Origin: JANMGV01 sp037440405
Lineage (GTDB): Bacteria; Planctomycetota; Planctomycetia; Pirellulales; Pirellulaceae
Direction of reading: 5' to 3'
DNA length: 64,000 nucleotides
Assembly: GCA_037440405.1 (NCBI GenBank)
Contig: JBBIUE010000003.1
Span: forward strand, 1-64,000
The position numbers and the translations under genes were made by a program. This document shows positions 35,401-42,940 of the stretch, one piece after another (positions within the stretch are counted from its first letter, which is position 1; each line of letters starts with the position of its first letter). A model generated the notes under the pieces. It did no database searches. It saw nothing but the letters and a program-made list of their open reading frames with translations, and was not told the origin of the DNA.

Positions 35401-38400
35401 GCAATGACGTTTTAGAAGGAGGCCTGGGTGACGATTGGTATGTTTTTGGATCTGCGTCTACGGCGGAAAGCGATACCGTGATTGAAGCCGTAGCGTCCGG
35501 AACCGATACACTCGATTTCTCGGCGATTTCCTCAAGCGTCACTCTTGGTTTGTCGCTGACCACTTCGCAAGCTGTCCATACGAATCGAACCTTGACTTTA
35601 AGCCATGGCAGTGCATTTGAGAATGCGATTGGCGGGACCAATAATGACACTCTCACTGGAAATGGTCGTCCCAATCGTCTGGAAGGGCGTGCGGGCAACG
35701 ACTTCCTGAACGGTCAGGGAGGTGACGATACGTTGGTAGGTGGGCTCGGCAATGACACCTATACCTTCACAAACGCCGCAACGATTGAAGAAGACGTCAT
35801 CGAAGAATTGACGAACGAGGGAACGGACACAATCACTTTTTCCACACTTTCAATCCCAGTATCGTTGAACCTTTCGTTGACAAGTATTCAGAACGTTCAT
35901 ACCAATCGCACCATCCGGCTCACAAATGGGTCAGCCATCGAACGTGCGATCGGAGGTAGCGGCGATGACACGTTGGTCGGCAACGCCTTAAACAATCATC
36001 TCACCGGAGGAGCAGGCAATGATAGTCTCAATGGTGGCGGAGGTGATGACACGCTTGTTGGCGGTTTAGGCGACGACACCTATGTCTTCGTTCCTGCAAG
36101 CTCGCTCGAGGTCGATACCATCACGGAACTCGTGGGCGAGGGAACGGATACGATTACCTTCGGCACCCTTAGCGCTAATGTGACTTTGAATTTGGGCACA
36201 ACAGCCATTCAGAACGTTCATACCAATAGGACACTTAAACTGAACCATGCGAGCGTCATCGAGAATGCCACTGGAGGAAGCGGCAACGACGTGCTGATCG
36301 GCAACTCGCTTGCCAACCGATTGGTCGGCAATGCTGGCAGTGATTCGTTGAATGGCAAAGGTGGTAATGATGAGTTGCTTGGAGGTCTTGGCGATGATGT
36401 CTACGTTTTCGATGTGGCATCCTCGTCCGAATCCGACACGATTCTTGAGTCTGCAGGCAATGGCACGGATACCTTGGACTTCAGTGCGATCACCTCGTCC
36501 GTCATTCTCGATTTGAGTCTCACGACACCGCAGGCAGTCCACACCAATCGCACCCTAACTTTAGGAAACGGCGGTGCTTTTGAGAATGCGATCGGAGGAA
36601 CCGGCAACGACACATTGAGCGGAAATGCCTTGGCCAATCAGCTCGTCGGCGGCAATGGGAACGATATTCTCAACGGACGAGCTGGTGATGACCAACTAGT
36701 GGGAGGTTTGGGCAATGATACGTATGTATTCGGAGTGGCGACGACGTCGGAAACCGACACGATTTCTGAATTGCCTGACCAAGGAACCGATACGATCGAT
36801 TTCGCGGCTATCGTTAGCGATGTAATTTTCAATCTTTCATCGACCTCCGTTCAATTAGTCCATACTCAAAGGAATGTGCGATTGACCAGCGGATCGGCGA
36901 TCGAGAACCTCGTTGGTGGGTCAGGCAATGATCAATTGACTGGCAATGCACTCAACAATCGACTCACGGGCGGGGACGGCAATGACAGGCTGAGAGGCAA
37001 TGCCGGTGACGATGTGCTCATCGGTGGACTTGGCGACGACACCTACGTCTTCACTGCAGCTTCTTCGGCGGAAGCGGATTCGATTACAGAATTGAGCGGA
37101 CAGGGAACGGATACAATCGACTTTAGCGGCATGTCGACTCCAGTCACCTTGAATTTGGGAACCACCGATATTCAAGCCGTCCACACGAACCGAACGTTGA
37201 GACTCAACAATGCGGTTGCCATTGAGAATGCCCAAGGAGGTGCAAATCATGACACACTCATTGGGAACAACTTAGCCAACACGCTGGTGGGAAATGGCGG
37301 AAACGATGTACTCCGTGGCGAACGTGGCAATGACGTTCTGATTGGAGGGATTGGGAATGATCGGTACCAATTCGGGGACGCAGTATCCACGGAAGCGGAT
37401 AGCATCATCGAAAATGAGAATGAAGGCATCGATACCATCGACATGGCAGAAGTGACAAGCGACATCGTTCTTTCGCTGAATTTAACTTCCGTTCAAACAG
37501 TTCATTTTCGGCGGACCTTGATATTGAGCCACGGTGGAGCGATCGAAAACGCGATCGGTGGAACAGGCAACGACCAATTAACCGGCAATGCTCTCAATAA
37601 TGAACTGAACGGTTCGGATGGGAACGATACCTTGAACGGAGGTGCAGGAAACGACGTTCTGGTCGGCGGCACAGGTGATGACTTTTACGTATTCGGAAAT
37701 GCTACGGCGTCTGAAGCGGACGTTGTCAGTGAATTACCGGACCAAGGTACGGACACCATCACCTTTGCTTCGGTCACAGCAAATGTAGCTTTGAATTTGG
37801 GTTCGACTGCGATTCAGCCCGTTCATTTTAATCGCACCTTGAGGCTCGGCAGCAGTAGTGCCATTGAGAATCTTATCGGTGGTTCAGGAAATGACACATT
37901 GATCGGCAATGGATTGGCGAATCGGCTGACTGGGAATGCTGGTAACGATCTTCTCATTGGTGACGGGGGAGACGACACGTTGGTCGGTGGGCTCGGCGAT
38001 GATACCTATCGATTTAACAACGCGAGTTCTGCTGAATTGGACATCGTCATCGAAGCCGCAGGTCAGGGAACGGACACGCTGGATTTTGCCTCAGTAACAG
38101 TAGCGATCACGCTCAACCTTGCCCTTGCTACCGACCAGAGTATTCACTCGAATCGCACGCTGCGTTTGAGCAGCGGAAGTGGAATCGAGAACGTGCAAGG
38201 TGGATCGAGCCACGACATCTTGCTAGGCAACGGATTGAATAATGTTTTGATTGGAAATTTTGGCAATGATATTTTGGTCGGTCTTGGTGGCAACGACACA
38301 TTGAACGGAGGGAACGGCCGCGACATTCTCATCGGGGGCGTAGGAGTCGACCAACTTCTCGGGGGCAACGATGATGACATTCTTATCGCCGGACGGACTT

Positions 38401-38657
38401 TGATCGACACGGTCGTTGAGGACCTCGTGAAGATTCGAAACGAATGGATCAGCGGCCGCAGTTATGCTGCTCGCGTTGCCAATATTCGCGCAGGAGTTGG
38501 AGCGCCTCCGGTGGCGTTACAGGCTCAGACGAATGTTTTGACTGATGGGCCTAATGTGGATGAACTTTTCGGAGGCCTCGGTCAAGACTGGTTCTTCCTT
38601 GCTCTGAACGACGTTCTCATGGATCTGGAGGCAGGAGAGCTTCAAGACCAGCTATGA
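29412..38657 (+). CDS. Giant LEPR-XLL subtilase with P domains and RTX-like repeats
   Basis: This is a 3081-residue surface or secreted protein. The LEPR-XLL-type leader HLERRILLAS lies at residues 24-32, a planctomycete export motif. A subtilisin (S8) domain follows with Asp 268 (GIVDDGV), His 327 (AHGTAV) and Ser 518 (GGTSSATP). An anchor-D-like Ig module and two SdrD/Cna-like segments flank two P domains (about 753-880 and 997-1135). Residues ~1390-2995 are 14 units of 107 residues containing calcium-binding GGxGxDxL nonapeptides, then a ~90-residue tail. The DNA period of the unit is exactly 321 bp. The protease domain could process this protein or act on others. The stop overlaps the next gene as ATGA. 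Confidence 0.92.
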   Translation: MSKKNKHSIRKNRLRFLDGGVEHLERRILLASDLSDTLVRNAKEWEIELSKLPVTHFYRAGDEGVGLAIHPHRVAVRTSNSVSDSVEVNLGSPLRIVENGVGIYGGDNIGVFTSRQQLAASTGVEDVYPVFVSVESGTELVLIDEVIIALKDGVRADEFFQGNTVFKGYRPLMGTPDQFIATLAEGTDEVALQVTADVMEDARVAWASPNFYQNWQRFYIPNDPRFGNQWHLENTGQGGGLVGADSKLPGAWDFRQGAAPNIVLGIVDDGVARGAEAHPDLTLWVNPGEIPDNGIDDDGNGWIDDINGWNFVSNNNNSGQPASNDAHGTAVAGVAGANGDNGIGVAGAAYGSKILSSKIFEGNSVASDAGIASALYYAAGRTANGLSTWSASQIANNSWGGGAVSSAINAALAWATTDGNMGTGINNLVASGNGFSPSVSYPANRSATIPGVIAVGATNNKGERSNYSNWGPELDFVTPSNDTRSGYLAIDTTDRLGAAGYASGDYTGTGSTGFGGTSSATPLATGIAALVMARAQDLSVTMTPPQLRDYLRQNTDLAGGYTYNINTGKNIEFGYGRLNATSAVGNVGKPEISVVDTLIEYVDNANTIDFGTVFLGQTAEKQLRIRNQGSQPLTIHSISSTLGQYFVPGFTPTTLQLGEWMVIGVQSNYSMLGSISDTLSIFSNDADENEFTIQLDAEVVRPAVRGNLFEDFNGNGVFDSHEGNLSNRRVYVDLDENGSLNISNSEYLQSTPMSIPDLSTINSTQVISGAVGEITDLNVRVNITHTWNGDLRAWLIGPDGTMVNLFSNVGGSSDNFTNTVFDDEAGTAINSGTGPFTGSFRPAQPLSAFDGKGLNGTWTLRIQDTAGGDVGTLQNWALLITHISEPFAFSNVFGDYAIPTVPMGTYPVRIADLAAQLTVTYPASQYQNVTLNHPTDFAENVDFGAGVNDRVYARVIDDTNYDGAANPGEAGLANQLVFVDAISNSVVDTDIPANFLNSTSTPVGAAGPVTSTINVTGTVGVVKDLNVRLNINHTYNADLSIYLVGPDGTRVHLFGGVGGSSDNFLNTVLDDEAATGIESGTAPFTGSFQPFEPLSNFDGKIPLGTWTLEVYDTYPSADSGTLNNWELIFLTEEASVLTNSNGIAIFDATPSSFDLKLVQPTGLYFTLPETGAHSISHSGVPVFERVFGVSTDLTVYGTGGHDHFDVNFTDGGSNVVVYRNGVLFQSGSLNPGASIVVMGSSGTDSLNLYGSDADDLFELFNDRTRVNGTDVLFFDIEYFSITGGAGSDTISGGGIASSQTWGLTGSGVGFVQFNPTIWFMQVENLVGGPRNDLFEILPSGSVAGSIDGGTGANSISYADTLNDGASAWTSDVNVNLSSGTATAVGGSIQNFQHVYGGEGNDQLTGNSLANILEGRGGDDTLVGNAGGDTLVGGDGNDSLNGGAGSDFLVGGQGDDFYVFGDALVLESDLLFEEPGEGNDTVSFVSSTTAVTFHLGLTTPQSAQTMRTITLSAGNVFENVFGGSGNDNLTGNSLNNRLEGRNGNDILNGLEGDDILVGGLGDDSYVFLPASTPELDTINEAAGAGRDFLDFGALTTSVIIDLGSTSNQNVHTNRTIKLSSGSVIEDARGGTSHDMLIGNALNNRLTGGQGNDTLVGNAGDDELIGNNGADILNGGSGNDILNGGGSNDTYVFGNASSAELDIIQEAFSAAVDTLDFTAVTVPITLNLSLTTVQSIHANRSIQLTDAAGIENFLGGSGNDTVIGNSQPNRLEGRAGNDSLNGAGGNDVLIGGLGDDVYLFGNASSAEADTITEQPGEGTDLISLSSLSISIDLNLGITTAQNVHTNRTLTLSHGNAVENAIGGSGNDTLIGNGLANRLTGGAGNDVLNGAGGDDVLVGGLGDDTFVFSNASSAEADQIIEQPSEGVDTVFFGDVSSAVTMTLSTTAVQAVHTNRTLKLNNAASIENLVGGSGNDVLTGNSLPNHLVGGPGNDTLNGAAGNDVLEGGLGDDWYVFGSASTAESDTVIEAVASGTDTLDFSAISSSVTLGLSLTTSQAVHTNRTLTLSHGSAFENAIGGTNNDTLTGNGRPNRLEGRAGNDFLNGQGGDDTLVGGLGNDTYTFTNAATIEEDVIEELTNEGTDTITFSTLSIPVSLNLSLTSIQNVHTNRTIRLTNGSAIERAIGGSGDDTLVGNALNNHLTGGAGNDSLNGGGGDDTLVGGLGDDTYVFVPASSLEVDTITELVGEGTDTITFGTLSANVTLNLGTTAIQNVHTNRTLKLNHASVIENATGGSGNDVLIGNSLANRLVGNAGSDSLNGKGGNDELLGGLGDDVYVFDVASSSESDTILESAGNGTDTLDFSAITSSVILDLSLTTPQAVHTNRTLTLGNGGAFENAIGGTGNDTLSGNALANQLVGGNGNDILNGRAGDDQLVGGLGNDTYVFGVATTSETDTISELPDQGTDTIDFAAIVSDVIFNLSSTSVQLVHTQRNVRLTSGSAIENLVGGSGNDQLTGNALNNRLTGGDGNDRLRGNAGDDVLIGGLGDDTYVFTAASSAEADSITELSGQGTDTIDFSGMSTPVTLNLGTTDIQAVHTNRTLRLNNAVAIENAQGGANHDTLIGNNLANTLVGNGGNDVLRGERGNDVLIGGIGNDRYQFGDAVSTEADSIIENENEGIDTIDMAEVTSDIVLSLNLTSVQTVHFRRTLILSHGGAIENAIGGTGNDQLTGNALNNELNGSDGNDTLNGGAGNDVLVGGTGDDFYVFGNATASEADVVSELPDQGTDTITFASVTANVALNLGSTAIQPVHFNRTLRLGSSSAIENLIGGSGNDTLIGNGLANRLTGNAGNDLLIGDGGDDTLVGGLGDDTYRFNNASSAELDIVIEAAGQGTDTLDFASVTVAITLNLALATDQSIHSNRTLRLSSGSGIENVQGGSSHDILLGNGLNNVLIGNFGNDILVGLGGNDTLNGGNGRDILIGGVGVDQLLGGNDDDILIAGRTLIDTVVEDLVKIRNEWISGRSYAARVANIRAGVGAPPVALQAQTNVLTDGPNVDELFGGLGQDWFFLALNDVLMDLEAGELQDQL
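33582..38395. repeat. 14-unit 321-bp coding tandem repeat (RTX-like)
   Basis: The VHTNRT-type consensus recurs at codon position 33909, 34230, 34605, 34926, 35247, 35568, 35889, 36210, 36531, 36852, 37173, 37494, 37815 and 38136. All intervals are exactly 321 bp except 34230-34605, which is 375 bp (54 bp more, two extra nonapeptides). Each unit holds a nonapeptide block of GGxGND type and a separate beta segment ending in an aspartate/glutamate-rich linker. The copies have diverged at the nucleotide level while the length has stayed fixed. Confidence 0.93.
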
Positions 38658-39619
38658 TTTCCCTTGTTGCATCGCAACGAACAATTTGCTCAGTCGCGAA
38701 TGGTGTACTTTTCGCGTTCGCGACTGCCATGGGAGTTGTTACTGCCACGGAGCCTTGGCAACCCATAGTGAGTGACGAACGAGACGAATATCAAGCATCC
38801 ATCGAGGCTTGGCGTGAGGAAAGCGAGAGAAAACTCGCTTCGCCCACGGGTTGGCTGGCATTGATTGCTCATGTATGGTTGGAGAAAGGGGAGAACCGCA
38901 TTGGAACGGAACCCGACGATGCAATACAGCTTCCGCGCGAACTGGGCGAGACTTGTCGCGGTGTTATCGAGCGGGAGGCGGACCAGCGAGTCTACCTTGT
39001 CAGCGAAGAAGGTGCGCCTTTTCGAGTGCATGGACAATGGGAACCACGAATAGAACTGAAGATCGAGCCAGGCACATCTGAGGCCGACAGCCCTGATCTT
39101 GTAATTCTTGGGGATCGAATCCAACTTCAATTGGTGCGTCGATCGGGAAAACTGGCGATTAGGGTCAGGGATTCGCAAAGCGAACGTATCAAGTTCTTTG
39201 GGGGCAAGAAGTGGTTCCCTATTTACCCTCGTTACCGAGTCGAGGCCCGATGGACGCCCATCGATCCGCCAGAGTCGTTACGCATTGTGAATATCCGAGG
39301 AGACGAGGTTGACGTTCAGGTCGTGGGGCAAATCCATTTTGAATTCGATGGCAGGGAACACGAATTGCTTGCCATGCTCGATTCTCCAGACGAGCTGTTT
39401 ATCGTGTTCAAGGATTCGACGAGTGGGAGGTCAACCTATGGTCCGGGACGTTTTCTGACTGTTCCACGTCCTCAGAAGGATGCTCGATTGATCTTGGATT
39501 TCAATAAAGCTTACAATCCGCCATGTGCCTTTTCTCCGTTCACTTTATGCCCATTGCCACCGAGAGAAAATCGGCTTCCATTCGCAATTGAGGCAGGAGA
39601 GCGATTCGACAACCGATAG
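38654..39619 (+). CDS. DUF1684 protein, exported
   Basis: This is a 321-residue protein of the DUF1684 family. After an N-terminal signal peptide (VLFAFATAMGVVTATEPW), GWLALIAHVWLEKGENRIG and FNKAYNPPCAFSPFTLCPLPPRENRLPFAI are the family signatures. The start codon overlaps the stop of the giant repeat protein as ATGA, which suggests translational coupling. The family's role is not known to me; some members are annotated as lipoproteins. The nearest gene downstream is convergent. A hairpin-like sequence near 39768-39789 may end transcription. Confidence 0.9.
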   Translation: MISLVASQRTICSVANGVLFAFATAMGVVTATEPWQPIVSDERDEYQASIEAWREESERKLASPTGWLALIAHVWLEKGENRIGTEPDDAIQLPRELGETCRGVIEREADQRVYLVSEEGAPFRVHGQWEPRIELKIEPGTSEADSPDLVILGDRIQLQLVRRSGKLAIRVRDSQSERIKFFGGKKWFPIYPRYRVEARWTPIDPPESLRIVNIRGDEVDVQVVGQIHFEFDGREHELLAMLDSPDELFIVFKDSTSGRSTYGPGRFLTVPRPQKDARLILDFNKAYNPPCAFSPFTLCPLPPRENRLPFAIEAGERFDNR

Positions 39620-39767
39620 CGCGATCGTTTTTTGTATCGATTGGGCCCGCCTAGCTTAGCTATACAACTGTGTGCAAGATCGCGTGCTCGAACCTGATGC
39701 TCATCGTCCCCCTCATGGATTTGATAAACCGCCGACTAAACGAAAACGTTGACTTTGCGTCATGGGT

Positions 39768-39789
39768 TAAGCCCATTGATAATGGCTTC
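39768..39789. terminator. Possible bidirectional terminator
   Basis: AAGCCCAT and ATGGCTT can pair with one bulged C around GATA between the convergent DUF1684 and SDR genes. No strong T-run follows, so support is weak. Confidence 0.25.
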
Positions 39790-39809
39790 CCGAATCCTGT
39801 CTCCGAAGT

Positions 39810-40628
39810 TTAGTTCTGCGACTTCCAGCGGGGATGGGCGATGGCGTCGGCTGCAGTTTCGGATGCCAAATTTCGTCCGCCATCAACTGAAATGACGCTA
39901 CCGGTAACGAAAGAATTTTGGTACAGGAAAAGAACTGCCTTTGCTAAATCGAACGTGTTGCCTTCTCGTCTTACCAAACTGCTTTCTCGAACTCGCTGCT
40001 TTGCTGTCTCGCTAACATCGCTCGCGAAGAGAATGGTGCCCGGCAGGAGAGCATTGACTCGGATTCTCGGGTTCAACGACGCCGCTTCAACCGCTAAGCA
40101 GCGGGTCAATGTAGGAATGGCACCTTTGCTGGCAAAGTAGGCGGAAAAATCGACGTACGGCCGTTCGATGGCAGCATCTCCGATCAGAACAATGCTTCCG
40201 CCGGAAGGCTGCGTGCGCATTATCTCAATCGCTTGTTGGCAACTCAGAAACGTTCCGACGACGTTTGAGTCAAAATGAAGTTGGAGGTCCTCGACATTCG
40301 TTTCCGACAACCTCTTTGGCTCCCAGACTGCAGCGCAATTGACCAGCAAGTCAAGTCTGCCAAATCGGTCGCGAATTCGTGAAAACCACGCGGCTTGATT
40401 CGAAGGCTGCTGAACCTGTCCAAAGACGATATCGACTGGAATACCTGATGACTTCAATTCGTCGCGGCACTCGAGGGCGACATCATTGGAAGATCTGGCA
40501 TGGAGCATGATGCGAAATCCCACTCGGCCCAAGAATTTCGCAATTTCAAAACCAACACGATGGGAACCACTTCCCGTAACGAAGGCGACCGGATATTTGA
40601 CGGGTATGGAATCGAAGGGGTCAGACAT
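39810..40628 (-). CDS. Short-chain dehydrogenase/reductase
   Basis: This 272-residue SDR enzyme has the N-terminal cofactor motif TGSGSHRVG near residues 19-27. NCAAVW is the NNAG-like segment. The catalytic YFASK tyrosine-lysine pair lies near residue 166, with a preceding GDAAIERPYVDFSA serine region. LLPGT follows as in many pteridine-reductase-like SDRs. The R in the glycine motif and the overall pattern suggest NADPH use, as in FolM-like or pteridine reductases, but the substrate cannot be read off. It starts four bases after the stop of the NfeD-like gene, so the two are probably cotranscribed. Confidence 0.88.
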   Translation of the reverse strand: MSDPFDSIPVKYPVAFVTGSGSHRVGFEIAKFLGRVGFRIMLHARSSNDVALECRDELKSSGIPVDIVFGQVQQPSNQAAWFSRIRDRFGRLDLLVNCAAVWEPKRLSETNVEDLQLHFDSNVVGTFLSCQQAIEIMRTQPSGGSIVLIGDAAIERPYVDFSAYFASKGAIPTLTRCLAVEAASLNPRIRVNALLPGTILFASDVSETAKQRVRESSLVRREGNTFDLAKAVLFLYQNSFVTGSVISVDGGRNLASETAADAIAHPRWKSQN

Positions 40629-40632
40629 GCCT

Positions 40633-42819
40633 TTAGTTTATCGGTTCGACAATGGCATAGTAACCTCGAACCTCGATGACGCGGACTGGAACACCTTCAT
40701 CGATCAACTCTCCATCGCTTTGGACAGGGATGATTTCGTCTCCGATGCGAGCCTTACCTGCAGGATTGCAGCGGGTCGTCGTGACACCCGCTTTGCCACG
40801 AAAATGTTCGCGGTTCACGAGGGTTTCACGTTTGTCAAGAATGTCCAAATCGATGCCGCCGGCTGGCGAGAGCGACATGGTTCGAAAGATGGGAAGCTTA
40901 TCGAGATTCTTCCGAATGAAATAAAGCCCCGTTGCAATGCCGACAATAATGGCCGCGAGCTGCCCCATATTCCAAGCCATTTCGTTCATTTGATAACTGT
41001 TCTTTGGGATAATGAATGTCTGACTAGCGAGAATGACTCCGGAACCCAACATGAGGATGCCGCCAAAGCCAAAGATACCGAAGCCGGGAAAGACGAGAAG
41101 TTCCAACGCGAGACACAAGAAACCGCCAAAGAAGAGGAGGACTTCAAGCCATTCGACCGTACCATTGAGAAATCGAATCCAGAAGAATAGGACAAAACAG
41201 ACCACGGACCCAAACCCCATCACTCCGATGCCCGGCGAGTTCATTTCCGCTGTGAACATCATGAACGCGAGAAACAGGAGCAAAGGTGGCAACCAAGCTT
41301 GACTGACGATACGTTCGATGAACAAATCGATTTTGCTACCGCGGCGCGGTTGCGGTAAGTTCTCCAGTCCCATTTGTGCGGCGAGACTTTCCAGTCGAAC
41401 CGCCGTTCCATTGATCCATTTCATGGCCAGCAGCTTGTTGGCATCAAGGCCTTGATCCAAGATAACCTGCTCTCCTTGGGTCCATTGATGATCGTCTGCC
41501 AGAAGTGCTTTCGCAGCGTATTGTCGTCTCCCTAAATCATTGCGGAATTCAAACAAGGAGAGTTCGGGACAAACGGCACCGTACAGTTCTCCGGACAAAC
41601 GTCCTGTCTTCGTTGCCAGATCTTCGAAGCTCGAAGAGAGCTCGATGATGTCACCGGGCTGAATCGTTGCATCGCCGCTCCCGCCAAGACGTGCATTGGT
41701 CTGCAACCATACCTCATCGCAGGCCATGACAAAAATGGCAGCGTCTCCGAGAGCTTGCCCCTCAACGAACGCAACTACGCGAACGGTTCTCGGGTCCAAT
41801 GCCGCCAAGGCGTGTGCGAGCCGCAAACTCTCAGTCAAATCACCTCCGGGAGAATCGACGGAAAGGAAGATTAAATTCGATTTTTCCTGCGAGAGCACTT
41901 CTTCCATCACGCGGAGCGTTTGGTTGACAGCACGAGTATTCACTCGCGAATGAAACGGGATGACGGCGGGGCGCCAAGGACCGGCTGGAATCGCCGCATT
42001 GATGGGAGGACGGTCGAGTTTCAGAACCGATTCCAGCTCGCTGCGATTTTCAACGAGATGGGCAATCCATCGCCAGCGTCGCATTTGACTTGCTTGAAAA
42101 CTTGCAAGCTGGCCACCTAGAGTGATTTCCGTTTCACTGGAAACTTTGCCAGAAGCTCTCAATTTTGCTGCGGCTTCCGTGTCGACGAATTCGATCTTTC
42201 CGTCAATTTGCTCGACCCGGACTACCGACGCACGCGGATCGAGCATGGCGCGCACGGCTGCTTCCGGAATCGCCAATCTGCGCATGTTGATCTCGAAGTA
42301 CGCTTGCAGCAACATATTGTCGGCCGCTCGTTCATCGATCGATGCTTTGCCAATCTCGGTTTTCGAAGCTGCCGCGATTTCTTCGCAAGCCAGTGCCACC
42401 AGAACGGCATGACCTTCAATCGAGGTCGGCAGATAAGCAATGCACTTCGCTTGGTTCCCTTCCGGTCCGGTAAGCCATCGTGCCAATCCCAAAGCTCGTT
42501 CGAAGGAAGTTCCGGCTCCGATCGATTTTTCCTGCCCTAGTTCTTCAACATCCAATGAAGTTCGGCTGGACTCCGATGATACAAATTCCAAAATGATCGT
42601 TGGCCGTCCATCGCCATGCTTTTGAACGATGGAGGAAACATCGCGGCGCAAAGTGTCCTCGACCGAAGCGCTCAACGGGAAGCTGAGCTGCAAGAGGTAA
42701 GCCCGATTGGGAACTGCAGTTTCGTTTTCTCCAGCCTGGCCAAACGAAAGCCGAACTCCTGTGCACAGCCACAGGAATATCATCGGTACAACGTGATTGA
42801 TCCAAACGCGGAATGTCAT
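40633..42819 (-). CDS. NfeD-type membrane protein with ClpP-class protease domain
   Basis: This 728-residue protein is of the long NfeD type. A signal peptide or anchor (MIFLWLCTGVRLSFGQA) is followed by two ClpP/crotonase-like segments: residues up to ~300 and FLSVDSPGGDLTESLRLA with GDAAIFVMACDEVWLQ. About four to five transmembrane helices follow (WLPPLLLFLAFMMF, VVCFVLFFWIRF, VLLFFGGFLCLALELL, GFGGILMLGSGVIL). A C-terminal OB-fold closes it (GKAGVTTTRCNPAGKARIGDE, GYYAIVEPI). I chose ATG 42819 since the extra 12 residues before it are not part of the signal. Family members are membrane-quality-control-like; the exact role here is unknown. The serine of PGGD suggests possible protease activity. 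Confidence 0.9.
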   Translation of the reverse strand: MTFRVWINHVVPMIFLWLCTGVRLSFGQAGENETAVPNRAYLLQLSFPLSASVEDTLRRDVSSIVQKHGDGRPTIILEFVSSESSRTSLDVEELGQEKSIGAGTSFERALGLARWLTGPEGNQAKCIAYLPTSIEGHAVLVALACEEIAAASKTEIGKASIDERAADNMLLQAYFEINMRRLAIPEAAVRAMLDPRASVVRVEQIDGKIEFVDTEAAAKLRASGKVSSETEITLGGQLASFQASQMRRWRWIAHLVENRSELESVLKLDRPPINAAIPAGPWRPAVIPFHSRVNTRAVNQTLRVMEEVLSQEKSNLIFLSVDSPGGDLTESLRLAHALAALDPRTVRVVAFVEGQALGDAAIFVMACDEVWLQTNARLGGSGDATIQPGDIIELSSSFEDLATKTGRLSGELYGAVCPELSLFEFRNDLGRRQYAAKALLADDHQWTQGEQVILDQGLDANKLLAMKWINGTAVRLESLAAQMGLENLPQPRRGSKIDLFIERIVSQAWLPPLLLFLAFMMFTAEMNSPGIGVMGFGSVVCFVLFFWIRFLNGTVEWLEVLLFFGGFLCLALELLVFPGFGIFGFGGILMLGSGVILASQTFIIPKNSYQMNEMAWNMGQLAAIIVGIATGLYFIRKNLDKLPIFRTMSLSPAGGIDLDILDKRETLVNREHFRGKAGVTTTRCNPAGKARIGDEIIPVQSDGELIDEGVPVRVIEVRGYYAIVEPIN

Positions 42820-42940
42820 CGAATGATCCCAGGAATTGCACAAACTACGAGTCACTTCGTTTGACGGTCACACTTCCATCTTGCTTCCTGTATTGTACGT
42901 ACAGCAACCAAGTCGTCCGCAGATGCAGACTCGAAGGAAC

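Noticed and set aside
33582..38395. Regular repeats resembling a CRISPR array or satellite
   Set aside because: Period is 321 bp, copies are diverged and continuous coding sequence with RTX-like motifs runs through them.
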